Below, piece by piece: positions 9,255 to 18,227 of a stretch of 64,000 nucleotides of DNA. The number at the start of each line of letters is the position of its first letter. Position 1 is the first letter of the stretch. The position numbers and the translations under genes were made by a program. Source of the DNA: Bacteroidia bacterium (lineage in GTDB: Bacteria; Bacteroidota; Bacteroidia; J057); NCBI GenBank assembly GCA_033391075.1, contig JAWPMV010000001.1:2046001-2110000 (forward strand), read 5' to 3'. A model generated the notes under the pieces. The model searched no databases. It was not told the DNA's origin and worked only from the letters and a program-made list of their open reading frames with translations.

Positions 9255-10401
9255 GTTGAAATAAGTGTCTATATCGTTCTTTCGTCTTCGAATCAGCCAG
9301 GTAATTCTTCCCATATAACCAACTGGATTTTGACCAGCTATCCCAATTTTCCTGATCCATTTGGGTTAAATTTTCGATTACTTCTTTATACTTATCAGTG
9401 TCTGATAGAGGAATATCCCAGCCCACCTTTTTGGATTCCAGATTGCGCCAGGGAGTTTGATCGCTGATCAAAACCGGACAGGCAGATAATATTGCTTCAA
9501 AAATGGCATGTCCAAAGTTTTCTCCATGAGTAGGTAAAACAAAGAGGTGATAGTTTTCCAATTGCTTCATTACCTCTTCATGGGGAAAAACTCCCAGATA
9601 CTCCATGTTCAGGTTTTCTTCCAGTTCATTTGCTAGTTTCTGACAATGCTCCCAATATGCAGCATCCTCTATAGGGCCTATGATATCCAAATCGAGGCGT
9701 GCTCTTGTTCCCCTCAGAATTTCCAGGAAGAAATCCAGATTTTTTTTGGGACTGATCCGCGAAAAGAAAATAGCTTTGAGGAATCCTTTATCTTTCTTCC
9801 TTGTTACTCTTTCCTTTAGGTGGGAGTGTGGAAGATTTTCAATGATAGAGATGGGTGTTTTAGGATTAAAGTATTTGACTATATCTTTTTGCTCCTGTTC
9901 ATCCGTTGCTTGAAAATATAGTTGTTTACTTAGCCCCAAGATTTTCAAAGCAGCCAGATATAACTTTTTCTTGCTGGACTTATATTGTAAGGCTCCTGCA
10001 TGAAGCATACCTCTGGGAGCGAGAATCCATTTTGTTTGTGCCGCGCTACTTTTTCTGGCCAGGAGAGGGAAAAAGCAGAATGAAGTAGAGAATAGATTGT
10101 TCAGGTAAACAAAATCGGGATTGATCTGACTAATTTCTTTTCTCCAGAAACTCAAGCTCAGATTGTCTGGGCTCACATATTTTACTTTTATACCCGTATC
10201 AAAATCAATCCATGAATTGGTTTGAATGTTATCATAGGATTGGTAATCTCCAAAGTCCCGATCCCCGGTTATAATGTAGATATCATACTGATCTCGCATC
10301 CCGTATGAAAAATTTACACAAGAGCGGATCGGCCCACCCGCTTTATATCCCGGGGCAAACCAGTCAATGGATATCAATATGCGCTTTCGCCCTTGACTCA
10401 T
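9247..10401 (-). CDS. Glycosyltransferase family 4
   Basis: This is a GT-B enzyme of about 384 aa starting MSQGRKRILISIDWFAPGY at 10401, where ATGA joins it to the stop of the polymerase gene (4-base overlap). A longer frame with a TTG codon at 10491 is open but lies inside that gene. The N-terminal half contains GYKAGGPIRSCVNF, typical of WcaI/WcfI-like transferases. The C-terminal half has IFFSRISPKKNLDFFL and the donor-binding E-x7-E motif in HGENFGHAIFEAI. The protein is soluble. Position beside wzy suggests transfer of one residue of the repeat unit; donor unknown. Confidence 0.9.
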   Translation of the reverse strand: MSQGRKRILISIDWFAPGYKAGGPIRSCVNFSYGMRDQYDIYIITGDRDFGDYQSYDNIQTNSWIDFDTGIKVKYVSPDNLSLSFWRKEISQINPDFVYLNNLFSTSFCFFPLLARKSSAAQTKWILAPRGMLHAGALQYKSSKKKLYLAALKILGLSKQLYFQATDEQEQKDIVKYFNPKTPISIIENLPHSHLKERVTRKKDKGFLKAIFFSRISPKKNLDFFLEILRGTRARLDLDIIGPIEDAAYWEHCQKLANELEENLNMEYLGVFPHEEVMKQLENYHLFVLPTHGENFGHAIFEAILSACPVLISDQTPWRNLESKKVGWDIPLSDTDKYKEVIENLTQMDQENWDSWSKSSWLYGKNYLADSKTKERYRHLFQHV

Positions 10402-11684
10402 AGCTTTGGTTTGAGGTTTTTGTAGGATATTAAAAAGGATAAAATGACAAAGAAAAAGAAAGTGAATGCATTGAGCGATGAATTCAACCAACTTTCAAAA
10501 TTTGCAGAGATCAGGACTACGATGATAAAGGGAAAGGCGAACTTCTTTACTTTAACCTTTCGGAAAAGAGCGATCAGGAATATCACGAATGGAATAGAAC
10601 CTAAAATACCATTATTCATCAGGAAGGTTAGATAGGAATTGTGCATTCCTCCCTGGTGCTCAGTTGATACAAGGAATTCTCTCAACTGATAAAAGAAGTA
10701 TTCTTCGTAGCCGAAACCTCTTCCTATCCAAAGATTATTTTGTATCTCCGTTAAGCCCAATCCCCAGGCCAGGAATCGGCCCGTTCCGGTTTTTAAAGAC
10801 TCTACTCGAAGAAATTCTTCCAAACCTACCAAGCCTACCAGGGTTTCCAGGGGAACCGCCGTAAATATGAATACTATAATGGGCAAGCCGAAGAACCAGA
10901 AAAAATTCCGTCTCAGTTTTCCTCCTTTGTAAATGAGGTAAAGGGCAAAAAATAAGGAAGTTGTCCCTAAGGCCGTTCGTGATTCAGATAATATGATGGA
11001 AAAAAATCCTAGTCCAATTAAGACAAAAGCTGCTCTTTTCTTTTCGGGAAAACGGTTGAACATCATGACCGCAAATGGGATCATCATGGTAGAAAATGTT
11101 CCCAATCCATTGGGGTTTCCAAAAAAGCCTCTGTAGCGGCCATTTAGAAAAGCCCAGTTTGGACTCACTACCAAAAACAATAGGCCGAGGATATATACCA
11201 GTATAGCCAGGTAGAGGAAATTGTTGAGCAACTGATGGCGAGCTTTTTTAAAATAATGAGGAACAAAACTCAGACAGATAACCAAAAGGAAAAAATAGGA
11301 GATAGCTTTAGAAAAGGCGATTCCTTTTACAGGACTCAGAGCGACTCCTATCATTGCTACCAAAAAGAAGGGAATGCTAATGAGAAGGAGTCTATTAAAG
11401 GCATACCTGCCTCTGGCTATATCATAAACAGTTTTTACAAAAAGCAGAGAAATAGCCACATAACGCATCCCTTTAAAAGGCAGGAAAAAGTATAGCCTAC
11501 TATCACCCAGAATCAAGGTGAAGGCAAACATCAGAAGCATCCAGTTATTCCTTTCTCGGATTGCCCAGACAAGCATGATGCCTGCCAGTACTACACTTCC
11601 GAGTACCGGATGTATGTTTCCCAGTAGCATCAAAATGAGGCAACTGGATAACACAGGTGCGTTATGGGTTAAAAACTGTTTCAC
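10398..11684 (-). CDS. O-antigen polymerase / ligase family membrane protein (Wzy-type)
   Basis: This is a 428-aa polytopic protein with about 10-12 hydrophobic segments. It has the Wzy_C/O-antigen ligase landmarks: GFFGNPNGLGTFS before a transmembrane segment, an Arg-rich loop (SESRTALGTT) and the late periplasmic motif EHQGGMHNSYLTFLMNNGILG (split here as HNSYLTFLMNNGILG). Such proteins polymerise undecaprenyl-linked repeat units or ligate finished chains in the periplasm. With a Wzx flippase in the same cluster, the polymerase role is the likelier one. The start is a GTG at 11684 (VKQFLTHNAP), preceded by AAGG; no in-frame ATG lies near it. An 18-base palindrome sits just upstream. Confidence 0.9.
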   Translation of the reverse strand: MKQFLTHNAPVLSSCLILMLLGNIHPVLGSVVLAGIMLVWAIRERNNWMLLMFAFTLILGDSRLYFFLPFKGMRYVAISLLFVKTVYDIARGRYAFNRLLLISIPFFLVAMIGVALSPVKGIAFSKAISYFFLLVICLSFVPHYFKKARHQLLNNFLYLAILVYILGLLFLVVSPNWAFLNGRYRGFFGNPNGLGTFSTMMIPFAVMMFNRFPEKKRAAFVLIGLGFFSIILSESRTALGTTSLFFALYLIYKGGKLRRNFFWFFGLPIIVFIFTAVPLETLVGLVGLEEFLRVESLKTGTGRFLAWGLGLTEIQNNLWIGRGFGYEEYFFYQLREFLVSTEHQGGMHNSYLTFLMNNGILGSIPFVIFLIALFRKVKVKKFAFPFIIVVLISANFESWLNSSLNAFTFFFFVILSFLISYKNLKPKL

Positions 11685-11690
11685 CTTGCT

Positions 11691-11708
11691 AGGTATCCTT
11701 GGATACCT
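11691..11708 (-). promoter_or_regulatory. Palindrome in the leader of the polymerase gene
   Basis: AGGTATCC-TT-GGATACCT is a perfect 8-bp inverted repeat placed six bases upstream of the GTG start of the O-antigen polymerase, inside a 50-base gap. In RNA it would form a hairpin next to the ribosome-binding region. No T-run follows, so it is not a standard terminator. It could be an operator or a translation-control hairpin. Confidence 0.45.
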
Positions 11709-11734
11709 GTGTTTTGTTTATGTCAGGGGGAGTG

Positions 11735-12454
11735 TTAGCGTCCCCAGAATCCGTATTTAAAGATACAGTAAATGGCTCTGAATCCGTCTTTCCAGCCTAT
11801 CTTCTTCCCTTCATCATAGGTCCTTCCATAGTAGGAAATACCCACTTCATAGATCCTTATGCCAGACACTCTGGAAATCTTTGCGGTTACTTCCGGCTCA
11901 AATCCAAAGCGTTTTTCTTTGAGTTTCAGGCCCTTCAAAATTTCACTTCTGAAAAGCTTGTAACAAGTCTCCATGTCTGTCAGATTGAGATTGGTGGCAG
12001 CATTGGAAAGAAAGGTCAGAAACTTATTTCCGATTGAATGCCAGAAAAAGAGAATACGATGAGGCTTTCCTCCCATAAAGCGAGAGCCGTAAACCACATC
12101 TGCTACGTTTCTCAACATGGGTTTGAGCAAGAGGTTATATTCATGCGGGTCGTATTCAAGGTCTGCATCCTGAATGATGGAATACTCTCCACTGGCTTCT
12201 TTGATGCCGCTATGAAGGGCGGCACCCTTGCCCATGTTTTTTTCATGCTTGAAGTATCTGATATTCAGATCTGCATGCTTTTTCTGATACTCAAAGATCT
12301 TTTCTTCCGTCTTGTCACTCGAACAATCATTTACGATCAGAATTTCCTTTTGGAGACCTTCAATGAGCTCTACCTCACGAATCCTATCCAGGATATTGTG
12401 GATGGTGGCCTCTTCATTGTAGGCGGGAATAATGATCGAAAGTGTCTGAGACAT
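11735..12454 (-). CDS. Glycosyltransferase family 2, DPM1-like
   Basis: This 239-aa enzyme resembles dolichol/polyprenyl-phosphate mannosyl- or glucosyltransferases. LSIIIPAYNEEATI, IVNDCSSDKT, KHEKNMGKGAAL and the metal motif QDADLEYDP are all in the expected places. MDMETCYKLF-like text (TDMETCYKLFR) and the RFGFEPEVTAKI segment are typical of the DPM1-like subgroup. There is no C-terminal membrane domain, unlike ArnC or GtrB. It may make a polyprenyl-phosphate sugar used by an external modification enzyme, or simply add a sugar to the repeat unit. It is preceded by a GT4 gene 16 bases upstream. Confidence 0.9.
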   Translation of the reverse strand: MSQTLSIIIPAYNEEATIHNILDRIREVELIEGLQKEILIVNDCSSDKTEEKIFEYQKKHADLNIRYFKHEKNMGKGAALHSGIKEASGEYSIIQDADLEYDPHEYNLLLKPMLRNVADVVYGSRFMGGKPHRILFFWHSIGNKFLTFLSNAATNLNLTDMETCYKLFRSEILKGLKLKEKRFGFEPEVTAKISRVSGIRIYEVGISYYGRTYDEGKKIGWKDGFRAIYCIFKYGFWGR

Positions 12455-12470
12455 TGGGTAATCTTAGGAA

Positions 12471-13634
12471 TTAGCTAACAGCTAGCGAATTACTACTAAT
12501 TTTTTCAATTTTATTTAATGTTTGATTAATTATTTCCGGCCACATGAAGTCTGATTTTATCTTTTCAATCGAATTGTTCTTTTTCTGAAGGAGAGTTTGT
12601 TCATCCATTGCCAGGACTTCTTCCATGGCGTCGCGAATTCCTTTCTCATCGGCCGGTAGAATTAGCCTGCCATTTTCTTCAGAAACCATGGCTGAAACAG
12701 CTCCCACATCACTGCTTATAATATAAAGGCCAGAAGCCATAGCTTCCAGGATCACATTAGGCATACCTTCTGAATAACTGGGGCAGACCAGTACATCAGA
12801 GGACCGTAAGATTTCTTTGATCTTTTGGCTACCAAAAATCTTTCCATGAAAGATAAAAGCATCTCCTTTGGGTTGTAGATGTTCTGGTATTGGGCCAATA
12901 AAATGAAATTCGAACCTTTGGGAGTCGGGGTAATTATTTAGGACCTTAAACAATTCTTCTATTCCTTTCCTGCGTTCATACCTGCCCAGAAAAACAAAAC
13001 GCTTCGGGCTTGAGACAGATGTTCTTTCTTTGGCTATCCAACTTTCTTCTATTCCACTGGGAAATTCAAGAATTCTCTCTTTTTCAATGCCAAGTGATTC
13101 TATTATCTTACTAATACCTCCTCCATAAGAGAATACATAATCCGCATGCAGGCTGTTCCATCTTATCGGTCTTCTCAACATATAGTGTTGAAGTTTTACC
13201 TTCCAATTGGGAGCCAACTGATACATTTCATATCCGTGAAATTTAACTCCGCAAGGCGCAACCCTTAGTCCTTTGGCCTTCTCTTCCAGTAATTTCCAGC
13301 CTGCAAATCCTTTGATATATATAAAATCTGCATCCAGGGACCTCATTTTGAATTCTTTGTAAACTGCTTTGGAATAGGCATAGGAAGCCCTCACATAATG
13401 TCCGGGTAATCCGGAGCTACTCGGCCAGGGGATGACGAATGATCTGAGTTTAGTCTTTTCTTCTTCGGTAAATACTGACAATGCTTCGATGTCCTTACTC
13501 AACTCCCAATGGGTATGGTAGAGATCAACTTCAATTCCTTTTTGCAAGAAGAATTTGCAGAGATAATAGCTGTGTCTCTGCATTCCTCCCATTACATAGG
13601 GATATATTCCATCTGTCAGTAAGGCGATTTTCAT
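12471..13634 (-). CDS. Glycosyltransferase family 4
   Basis: This is a 387-aa GT-B enzyme. The N-terminus MKIALLTDGIYPYVMGGMQRH holds the Gly-Gly acceptor-side loop. The C-terminal domain has FVFLGRYERRKGIEELF and the E-x7-E donor motif in YSEGMPNVILEAMASGL. Its start overlaps the stop of the next upstream glycosyltransferase by four bases (ATGA), indicating coupled translation. No membrane segment is present. The donor sugar cannot be deduced. Confidence 0.92.
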   Translation of the reverse strand: MKIALLTDGIYPYVMGGMQRHSYYLCKFFLQKGIEVDLYHTHWELSKDIEALSVFTEEEKTKLRSFVIPWPSSSGLPGHYVRASYAYSKAVYKEFKMRSLDADFIYIKGFAGWKLLEEKAKGLRVAPCGVKFHGYEMYQLAPNWKVKLQHYMLRRPIRWNSLHADYVFSYGGGISKIIESLGIEKERILEFPSGIEESWIAKERTSVSSPKRFVFLGRYERRKGIEELFKVLNNYPDSQRFEFHFIGPIPEHLQPKGDAFIFHGKIFGSQKIKEILRSSDVLVCPSYSEGMPNVILEAMASGLYIISSDVGAVSAMVSEENGRLILPADEKGIRDAMEEVLAMDEQTLLQKKNNSIEKIKSDFMWPEIINQTLNKIEKISSNSLAVS

Positions 13635-14821
13635 AACTTATTCTCCAAAACAGGAGCTCCCGTATCCTTTTGGCCTTTTTTTGCAGGCTTTAGGTGTGTT
13701 GATATTTTCTCTGTGATATTGCCAAATATAGCTTCCCAGGTAAAGGATTGTTTAACTTTCTCATAAATAGCATCCCCATATTCCTGTATGCAGGAAGGAT
13801 TTTCAACAATGTAATCCAGCTTTTCTGCAAGGGCAGTTGAAGAGGTGTTTTCGAAAAAGAGGATTTCTGAATCTGAAAAATTATTTACCAGGTTTTCAAG
13901 TTCGGGGCAAACGACCAAATGCTTGACTGCGGCATATTCATACAACTTCATAAAGGAGAAATAATGCTCTCCGCCAGAAATAACTCCCAGATGATACTGA
14001 GCTATTTGATCTGGTAATTCATGTCGAGCAACCGGACCATGATAGGTGTAGCTGACTTCTTCGGTCAAGCTTTTAAGCGCCTCTTCAAATTCGTATCCAA
14101 TGAAATGAAAGTGTAGCGAACTAGCATGCTTCATCTGAGAAAGGGCTTCTGCCAGGATATCAAATCGGTGATGAGGCATAAGCTTGGCCACTACACAACA
14201 GTGAATTTTATCTTTTATTTCATGCTTGCGTGATTCAAATTTTAGCATTGTGTCTAGCGGAATGCCATTTTGTATCACTTCCCAGTTCTGATTTTTTAGT
14301 TTGAGAAATTGATTTTGATTCCCTACAAAGAAAGCTCGATGGGTCCTGTTGTATGCCCATTCTTCCAGCCATTTCGCAATAGGGTTGAACCAGGAGTAAT
14401 AGTATTGTTTCATCTCCCGAAAAAAGACCCAATTGACTTCATAAAAGTGAGGAATGCCTAAGATACGACTGGCTATGATTCCATTGTAATTCAGATATTC
14501 AGCACGTTCATAAACAAAGTCCGGCCGTTTTTCTTTCAGGGCTTTATAATATTGTCGGAAATGGAGATGATTTTTAATGAGCTTTTTCAGATCTCTAAGA
14601 ATCCCAACCGGGCCACTTTTCCCAAATCGAACCTGTTGAGCTTTTTGCGACTTTTGTTCGCTTGAGTCAGTTTGTTCATATACTTCTCCCGTAGCAAGGA
14701 TTTCTATATCAAAGGATTTTTTCAGGTATCTAAGACCTGTATTAATGTGTTCAGAAGGACCTGAATTGGGCCTCAGCATTTGTTGATCCGGGATGATATA
14801 ATATCCAAAGGTTTTACTCAT
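13631..14821 (-). CDS. Glycosyltransferase (GT-B, family 4-like)
   Basis: This 396-aa protein has the GT-B layout. The N-terminal half starts KTFGYYIIPDQQMLRPNSGP. The C-terminal half has a phosphate-binding stretch (CCVVAKLMPHHRFDILAEAL) and a FSFMKLYEYAAVKHLVVCPE segment. The last corresponds to the donor-binding helix but carries K-L-Y-E in place of the usual E-x7-E, as seen in a subset of family 4/1 enzymes. It begins four bases after the deacetylase stop and overlaps the next gene by four bases. Assignment to the superfamily is good, to the family moderate. Confidence 0.82.
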   Translation of the reverse strand: MSKTFGYYIIPDQQMLRPNSGPSEHINTGLRYLKKSFDIEILATGEVYEQTDSSEQKSQKAQQVRFGKSGPVGILRDLKKLIKNHLHFRQYYKALKEKRPDFVYERAEYLNYNGIIASRILGIPHFYEVNWVFFREMKQYYYSWFNPIAKWLEEWAYNRTHRAFFVGNQNQFLKLKNQNWEVIQNGIPLDTMLKFESRKHEIKDKIHCCVVAKLMPHHRFDILAEALSQMKHASSLHFHFIGYEFEEALKSLTEEVSYTYHGPVARHELPDQIAQYHLGVISGGEHYFSFMKLYEYAAVKHLVVCPELENLVNNFSDSEILFFENTSSTALAEKLDYIVENPSCIQEYGDAIYEKVKQSFTWEAIFGNITEKISTHLKPAKKGQKDTGAPVLENKL

Positions 14822-14825
14822 TTAG

Positions 14826-15899
14826 CTAGCTTGCATGTTTATATAGGTGGTCGTCCAATAATCCTTCCATCTGTTGGTCGTAACCTTTTGCCTGCCACCA
14901 ATCCAGGTATTCTTTGTGTGTGGGCATCCAGGCACCCAGAGATTGGCTGTATTCTATTATCTCTCTAAAGAACTTACCCATTTCTCCCTGCATATAATTG
15001 TTGTGCCAAAGGAAGGTACATACCCCATTTACTTCCTTAATTCGCTCTATGATCAATTTGCAGAGAGCAAGAGAATAGTGGTATTTGCTTTTCTTTTTCA
15101 GAAAAAGAGCTACATCCATAATCACGAGCGGAAAAATGAAGAGTTTGCTTCTTTCTCCTACTTTTTTACGCAGTCGAAAAGGGTAACACATCCCATTTCG
15201 AAAACCTACTTCCCGTGAAAATCCGAGACTGGCATCATAGCGAAAGTTTAAGTTCTCGAGAATTTCCCAGGTATGAGGAATTTCTAAATTGAGGAAATGG
15301 CTACGATATCCGATAAGGACTTTTTTTGTGATGCTTTCCAGTTTGTTTTTCTCTTCCTGCATTTTTTGCTCATCTGCATAAGCATCATGCCCTCCATGCA
15401 ATCCGATTTCGTGTCCAGCTGCTTGTATTTTAGCTATTTCATCTTCTACCTGCTCGATACGATAATTAAAATCCCTCTCAGGAGATTCGAGCGCAAGGAA
15501 ATAAAAACTCGAGCTTAGCTTGTATTCATTTAGGAGTTCCAGCGTATGCTCGATTCTCCAGGACTCATTGATCTTTCTATTGCTGATAGACCTAAAATGA
15601 TAGTTTGCCTTAGGTCGATTACCGGAAAGTAAGCCCACGCTTCCCCAAAATAGATTGCCTTTCAAACTATTATGGTTATAGAGCAGGTCAATGTCGTGGC
15701 TCACACACATGGCGAAAGTTTTCCCCTCCGGATATTCTGGGCGAAAACCCTGCTTGTGTAGAAATTCTGAAACTTCAGCGAAATAATAACTTTTAGAATC
15801 CTGCGAGGATATCTTTTTATTCTTCTTTGGTATAATGGGTTTTTGCTGGAATTCGTATTCCAGATTTAAAAGTTTATATAGCTGATCCGTTTTAATCAT
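14826..15899 (-). CDS. Polysaccharide deacetylase-like protein (NodB/CE4 fold)
   Basis: The product is 357 aa, without signal peptide. Motif 1 is present as AMCVSHDIDLL (Asp69/Asp71), where the NodB fold normally has TFDDG. Motif 2 appears as GHEIGLHGGHDAY, and GYRSHFLNLE matches the R-x-P motif region loosely. FLWHNNYM near the C-terminus corresponds to the late His motif. Cytoplasmic members of this family occur in Bacteroidota glycan clusters and probably remove acetyl groups from lipid-linked or nucleotide-linked sugars. It shares a 4-base overlap with the upstream Gfo/Idh gene. Fold call is good; catalytic activity on a defined sugar is inferred. Confidence 0.82.
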   Translation of the reverse strand: MIKTDQLYKLLNLEYEFQQKPIIPKKNKKISSQDSKSYYFAEVSEFLHKQGFRPEYPEGKTFAMCVSHDIDLLYNHNSLKGNLFWGSVGLLSGNRPKANYHFRSISNRKINESWRIEHTLELLNEYKLSSSFYFLALESPERDFNYRIEQVEDEIAKIQAAGHEIGLHGGHDAYADEQKMQEEKNKLESITKKVLIGYRSHFLNLEIPHTWEILENLNFRYDASLGFSREVGFRNGMCYPFRLRKKVGERSKLFIFPLVIMDVALFLKKKSKYHYSLALCKLIIERIKEVNGVCTFLWHNNYMQGEMGKFFREIIEYSQSLGAWMPTHKEYLDWWQAKGYDQQMEGLLDDHLYKHAS

Positions 15900-16945
15900 T
15901 TACTCGCTGCCAGAATAGCCTTTGCTTCATTGCGAATTTGATAAATCCGCTCTATTATTTCTACCACTTTCAAACCTTCCAATGCATTGGTACTAATGCT
16001 CGTTTCTCCTCTTAGCGTTTTGATTACATTTTCGACCACATATATATGATTAGCAGCTGAACCTTTGTAGTATCCATAGTCATTGGGGGGATTTGCTGGT
16101 GGTAATTCCGGCATATCGTAATCCTTTATATTACAAAACTCAACTTCATTCATGTATTGTCCTCCGACTTTTACCGATCCATTTTCTGCAACTATGGTAA
16201 GGCTACTTTCGAGGTTTGAGTGAAAAACTGCGGTTGAGTAATTAATGCAGCCCATTCCCCCTTTCATGAAGCGGAAATTTACCATTCCACTGTCCTCAAA
16301 ATCTGTAGAATGTAGATGGGAAAAATCACTGAATTTCCCCTCGATATCCGTAATATCTCCAAATAACCAAAAGAGAATATCTATAAAGTGAGAGAACTGG
16401 GTAAAGAGCGTACCCCCGTCCATATCTTCAGTACCTTTCCATCCTCCAGGTTTATAATATCTGTCATCCCGATTCCAGTAGCAATTGGTTTGCACCATAT
16501 AAATTTTGCCAAGAATTCCTTTTTCTATAATGTCTTTCAACCATACAGATGGGGGAGAATAGCGGTTTTGCATAACGCAGAAAACCTGTTTGGACATTTG
16601 CAGGGCTTTAAATATGATTGACTCGCAACCTGCTTTGGTCAAGGCCATGGGTTTTTCGATAACCACATGCTTTGAAGATTCCAATACCTTGAGCGCATGG
16701 ATCTCATGCAGCCCATTAGGAGTTGCAACCGTAACAACATCCAGGTCTGGTTCTGCCTTCAACATTTCATCGATATCGTGATAGTAGTTTCCATGAAACT
16801 CCTCCAGATTCGCATCTTTTTTATCTTTGATATCGCATACAGCCTTAACTTCCGCATAAGGATTGTTCCGGATCATCAAGGCATGTCGCTTGCCAATGTG
16901 GCCGTGTCCTACAATTCCGAACTTGAGTATTTTATTTTCTAACAT
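15896..16945 (-). CDS. Gfo/Idh/MocA family sugar oxidoreductase (WbpB/WlbA-like)
   Basis: This 349-aa NAD(P)-dependent enzyme has an N-terminal Rossmann motif (GIVGHGHIGKRHA) and the family's catalytic VIEKPMAL with Lys98. The C-terminal half is the alpha/beta dimerisation domain (GGTLFTQFSHFIDIL). In glycan clusters this family oxidises C3 of UDP-GlcNAc or UDP-GlcNAcA (WlbA/WbpB) before amination. It sits directly after the PseA-type amidotransferase gene (five bases), as WbpB homologues do in amidino-sugar loci. No WbpA, WbpD or WbpI partner is visible here, so its substrate is open. Confidence 0.88.
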   Translation of the reverse strand: MLENKILKFGIVGHGHIGKRHALMIRNNPYAEVKAVCDIKDKKDANLEEFHGNYYHDIDEMLKAEPDLDVVTVATPNGLHEIHALKVLESSKHVVIEKPMALTKAGCESIIFKALQMSKQVFCVMQNRYSPPSVWLKDIIEKGILGKIYMVQTNCYWNRDDRYYKPGGWKGTEDMDGGTLFTQFSHFIDILFWLFGDITDIEGKFSDFSHLHSTDFEDSGMVNFRFMKGGMGCINYSTAVFHSNLESSLTIVAENGSVKVGGQYMNEVEFCNIKDYDMPELPPANPPNDYGYYKGSAANHIYVVENVIKTLRGETSISTNALEGLKVVEIIERIYQIRNEAKAILAASK

Positions 16946-16950
16946 GGTGC

Positions 16951-18096
16951 TTAATATCTTCTGATATTTTTAATCAGGGGTCTCAGAAATTTTAAGAAAG
17001 GATATTGTTCAAAAAAGGATTTGGTATGTCCGTATGCCTTGTGTGGAATAGGAGGCATTTTCATCAATTCATCAAATTCTTTTTCGGTGAATTTCAATTT
17101 CTTCAACACAAACTCTTTGTCCTCCTCCAGAAGATCAGGATCATAAATAGGTAATTTAAGTTCTTCCAGAGCTTCTTCTTTGGTCAGTTGACCTGAGCAG
17201 ATAAGGCTGGAAAGGTGTGCCTTTCTTTTGTCTACCTTGAATTTGGTCGGGAGAATATAGCCTTGATAAAATCGGGTGAAAATGGATTCATAATGTTTGC
17301 CTCCATAATCTCTCCATTCCAATTCTTCTATGATGGTCTTCTTCGCATCATCTTTATCATAAGGCATGTAATTAAGAATCTGGATGGTTTCAACCTGCTT
17401 GATATTGAGGTAATACAAGCGCTGGAAATAGCCTAAATGAGGATAAGATTTTATGGGACGTGTGCCGAAGCGTTTTTGGATATCCTTAATATTTGTAAAG
17501 TCCTTGTATATCCAGGGAGAAGGCAAAATCGCCTCTGTAGCGATATTATTGCCACTCAACATATACTTGATCTTGTTTTTTGAAGCCAATTTGATGAGAG
17601 CAGCGTAAATGGCATGATCAGTTAGCGCTTCAATATCGATCACAGATGCTTTGAAAAAAGCAACCTGCATATCTCTGAATTCTTCCCAGTCAATGACATA
17701 GGTGTAAAGATCTATTCCCAGTTTGCTGACAACATTTTCTATGTTTTTGACAGCTAATTCAGAATTCCAGCCATTATCGAAGTGAACGGCTAAGGGGCGA
17801 AGTCCCATTTTATGGGCCTGATAAGCCAGGTATGTACTGTCAACCCCGCCACTTAGACCGATTAGACAATCATAATCTTTTCCCTTTCCTGAAGCTTTTA
17901 TTTTGCTAATAATTGCTTCTCTTTCGCTTTTTGCTGGATCCCCCTGACTGAAATCATATTTAGGGAGCGCATCATACATATTGCAGTAACTGCAAACGCC
18001 CTGCTCATCAAAGCTCATTCCTGGATCATCATGAGTGTCAAGGATACATCGGGAGCATTGACGTGCCTGTGTTACCGGCTTTTCTATGGTAGTCAT
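16951..18096 (-). CDS. pseA: N-acetyl sugar amidotransferase (PseA/WbpG/WbuX family)
   Basis: The product is 381 aa. A Cys4 zinc-type site is formed by CSRC (C14, C17) and CSYC (C35, C38), followed by the PP-loop LSGGVDST (81-88) of N-type ATP pyrophosphatases and KYMLSGNNIATEAI. This is the signature of the family that converts an acetamido group on a sugar to an acetamidino (amidine) group, using ammonia from a HisH/HisF-like pair. Known members act on ManNAc3NAcA in Pseudomonas O-antigen and on pseudaminic or legionaminic acid in other bacteria. The hisH2 and hisF2 genes lie just upstream. It has a 131-base leader, unusual within this cluster. Confidence 0.93.
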   Translation of the reverse strand: MTTIEKPVTQARQCSRCILDTHDDPGMSFDEQGVCSYCNMYDALPKYDFSQGDPAKSEREAIISKIKASGKGKDYDCLIGLSGGVDSTYLAYQAHKMGLRPLAVHFDNGWNSELAVKNIENVVSKLGIDLYTYVIDWEEFRDMQVAFFKASVIDIEALTDHAIYAALIKLASKNKIKYMLSGNNIATEAILPSPWIYKDFTNIKDIQKRFGTRPIKSYPHLGYFQRLYYLNIKQVETIQILNYMPYDKDDAKKTIIEELEWRDYGGKHYESIFTRFYQGYILPTKFKVDKRKAHLSSLICSGQLTKEEALEELKLPIYDPDLLEEDKEFVLKKLKFTEKEFDELMKMPPIPHKAYGHTKSFFEQYPFLKFLRPLIKNIRRY

Positions 18097-18227
18097 TGGG
18101 GTGGTTATGAATGTGTTATCTTAGTAAAATTACAGATAATGAAAGGGAAAAATAAGTAAAAAAGCCTGATCCATTACATAAGTTGAAAATATCGGATTAG
18201 CTCGATCTTCCCACTTTCCATCAAAAG

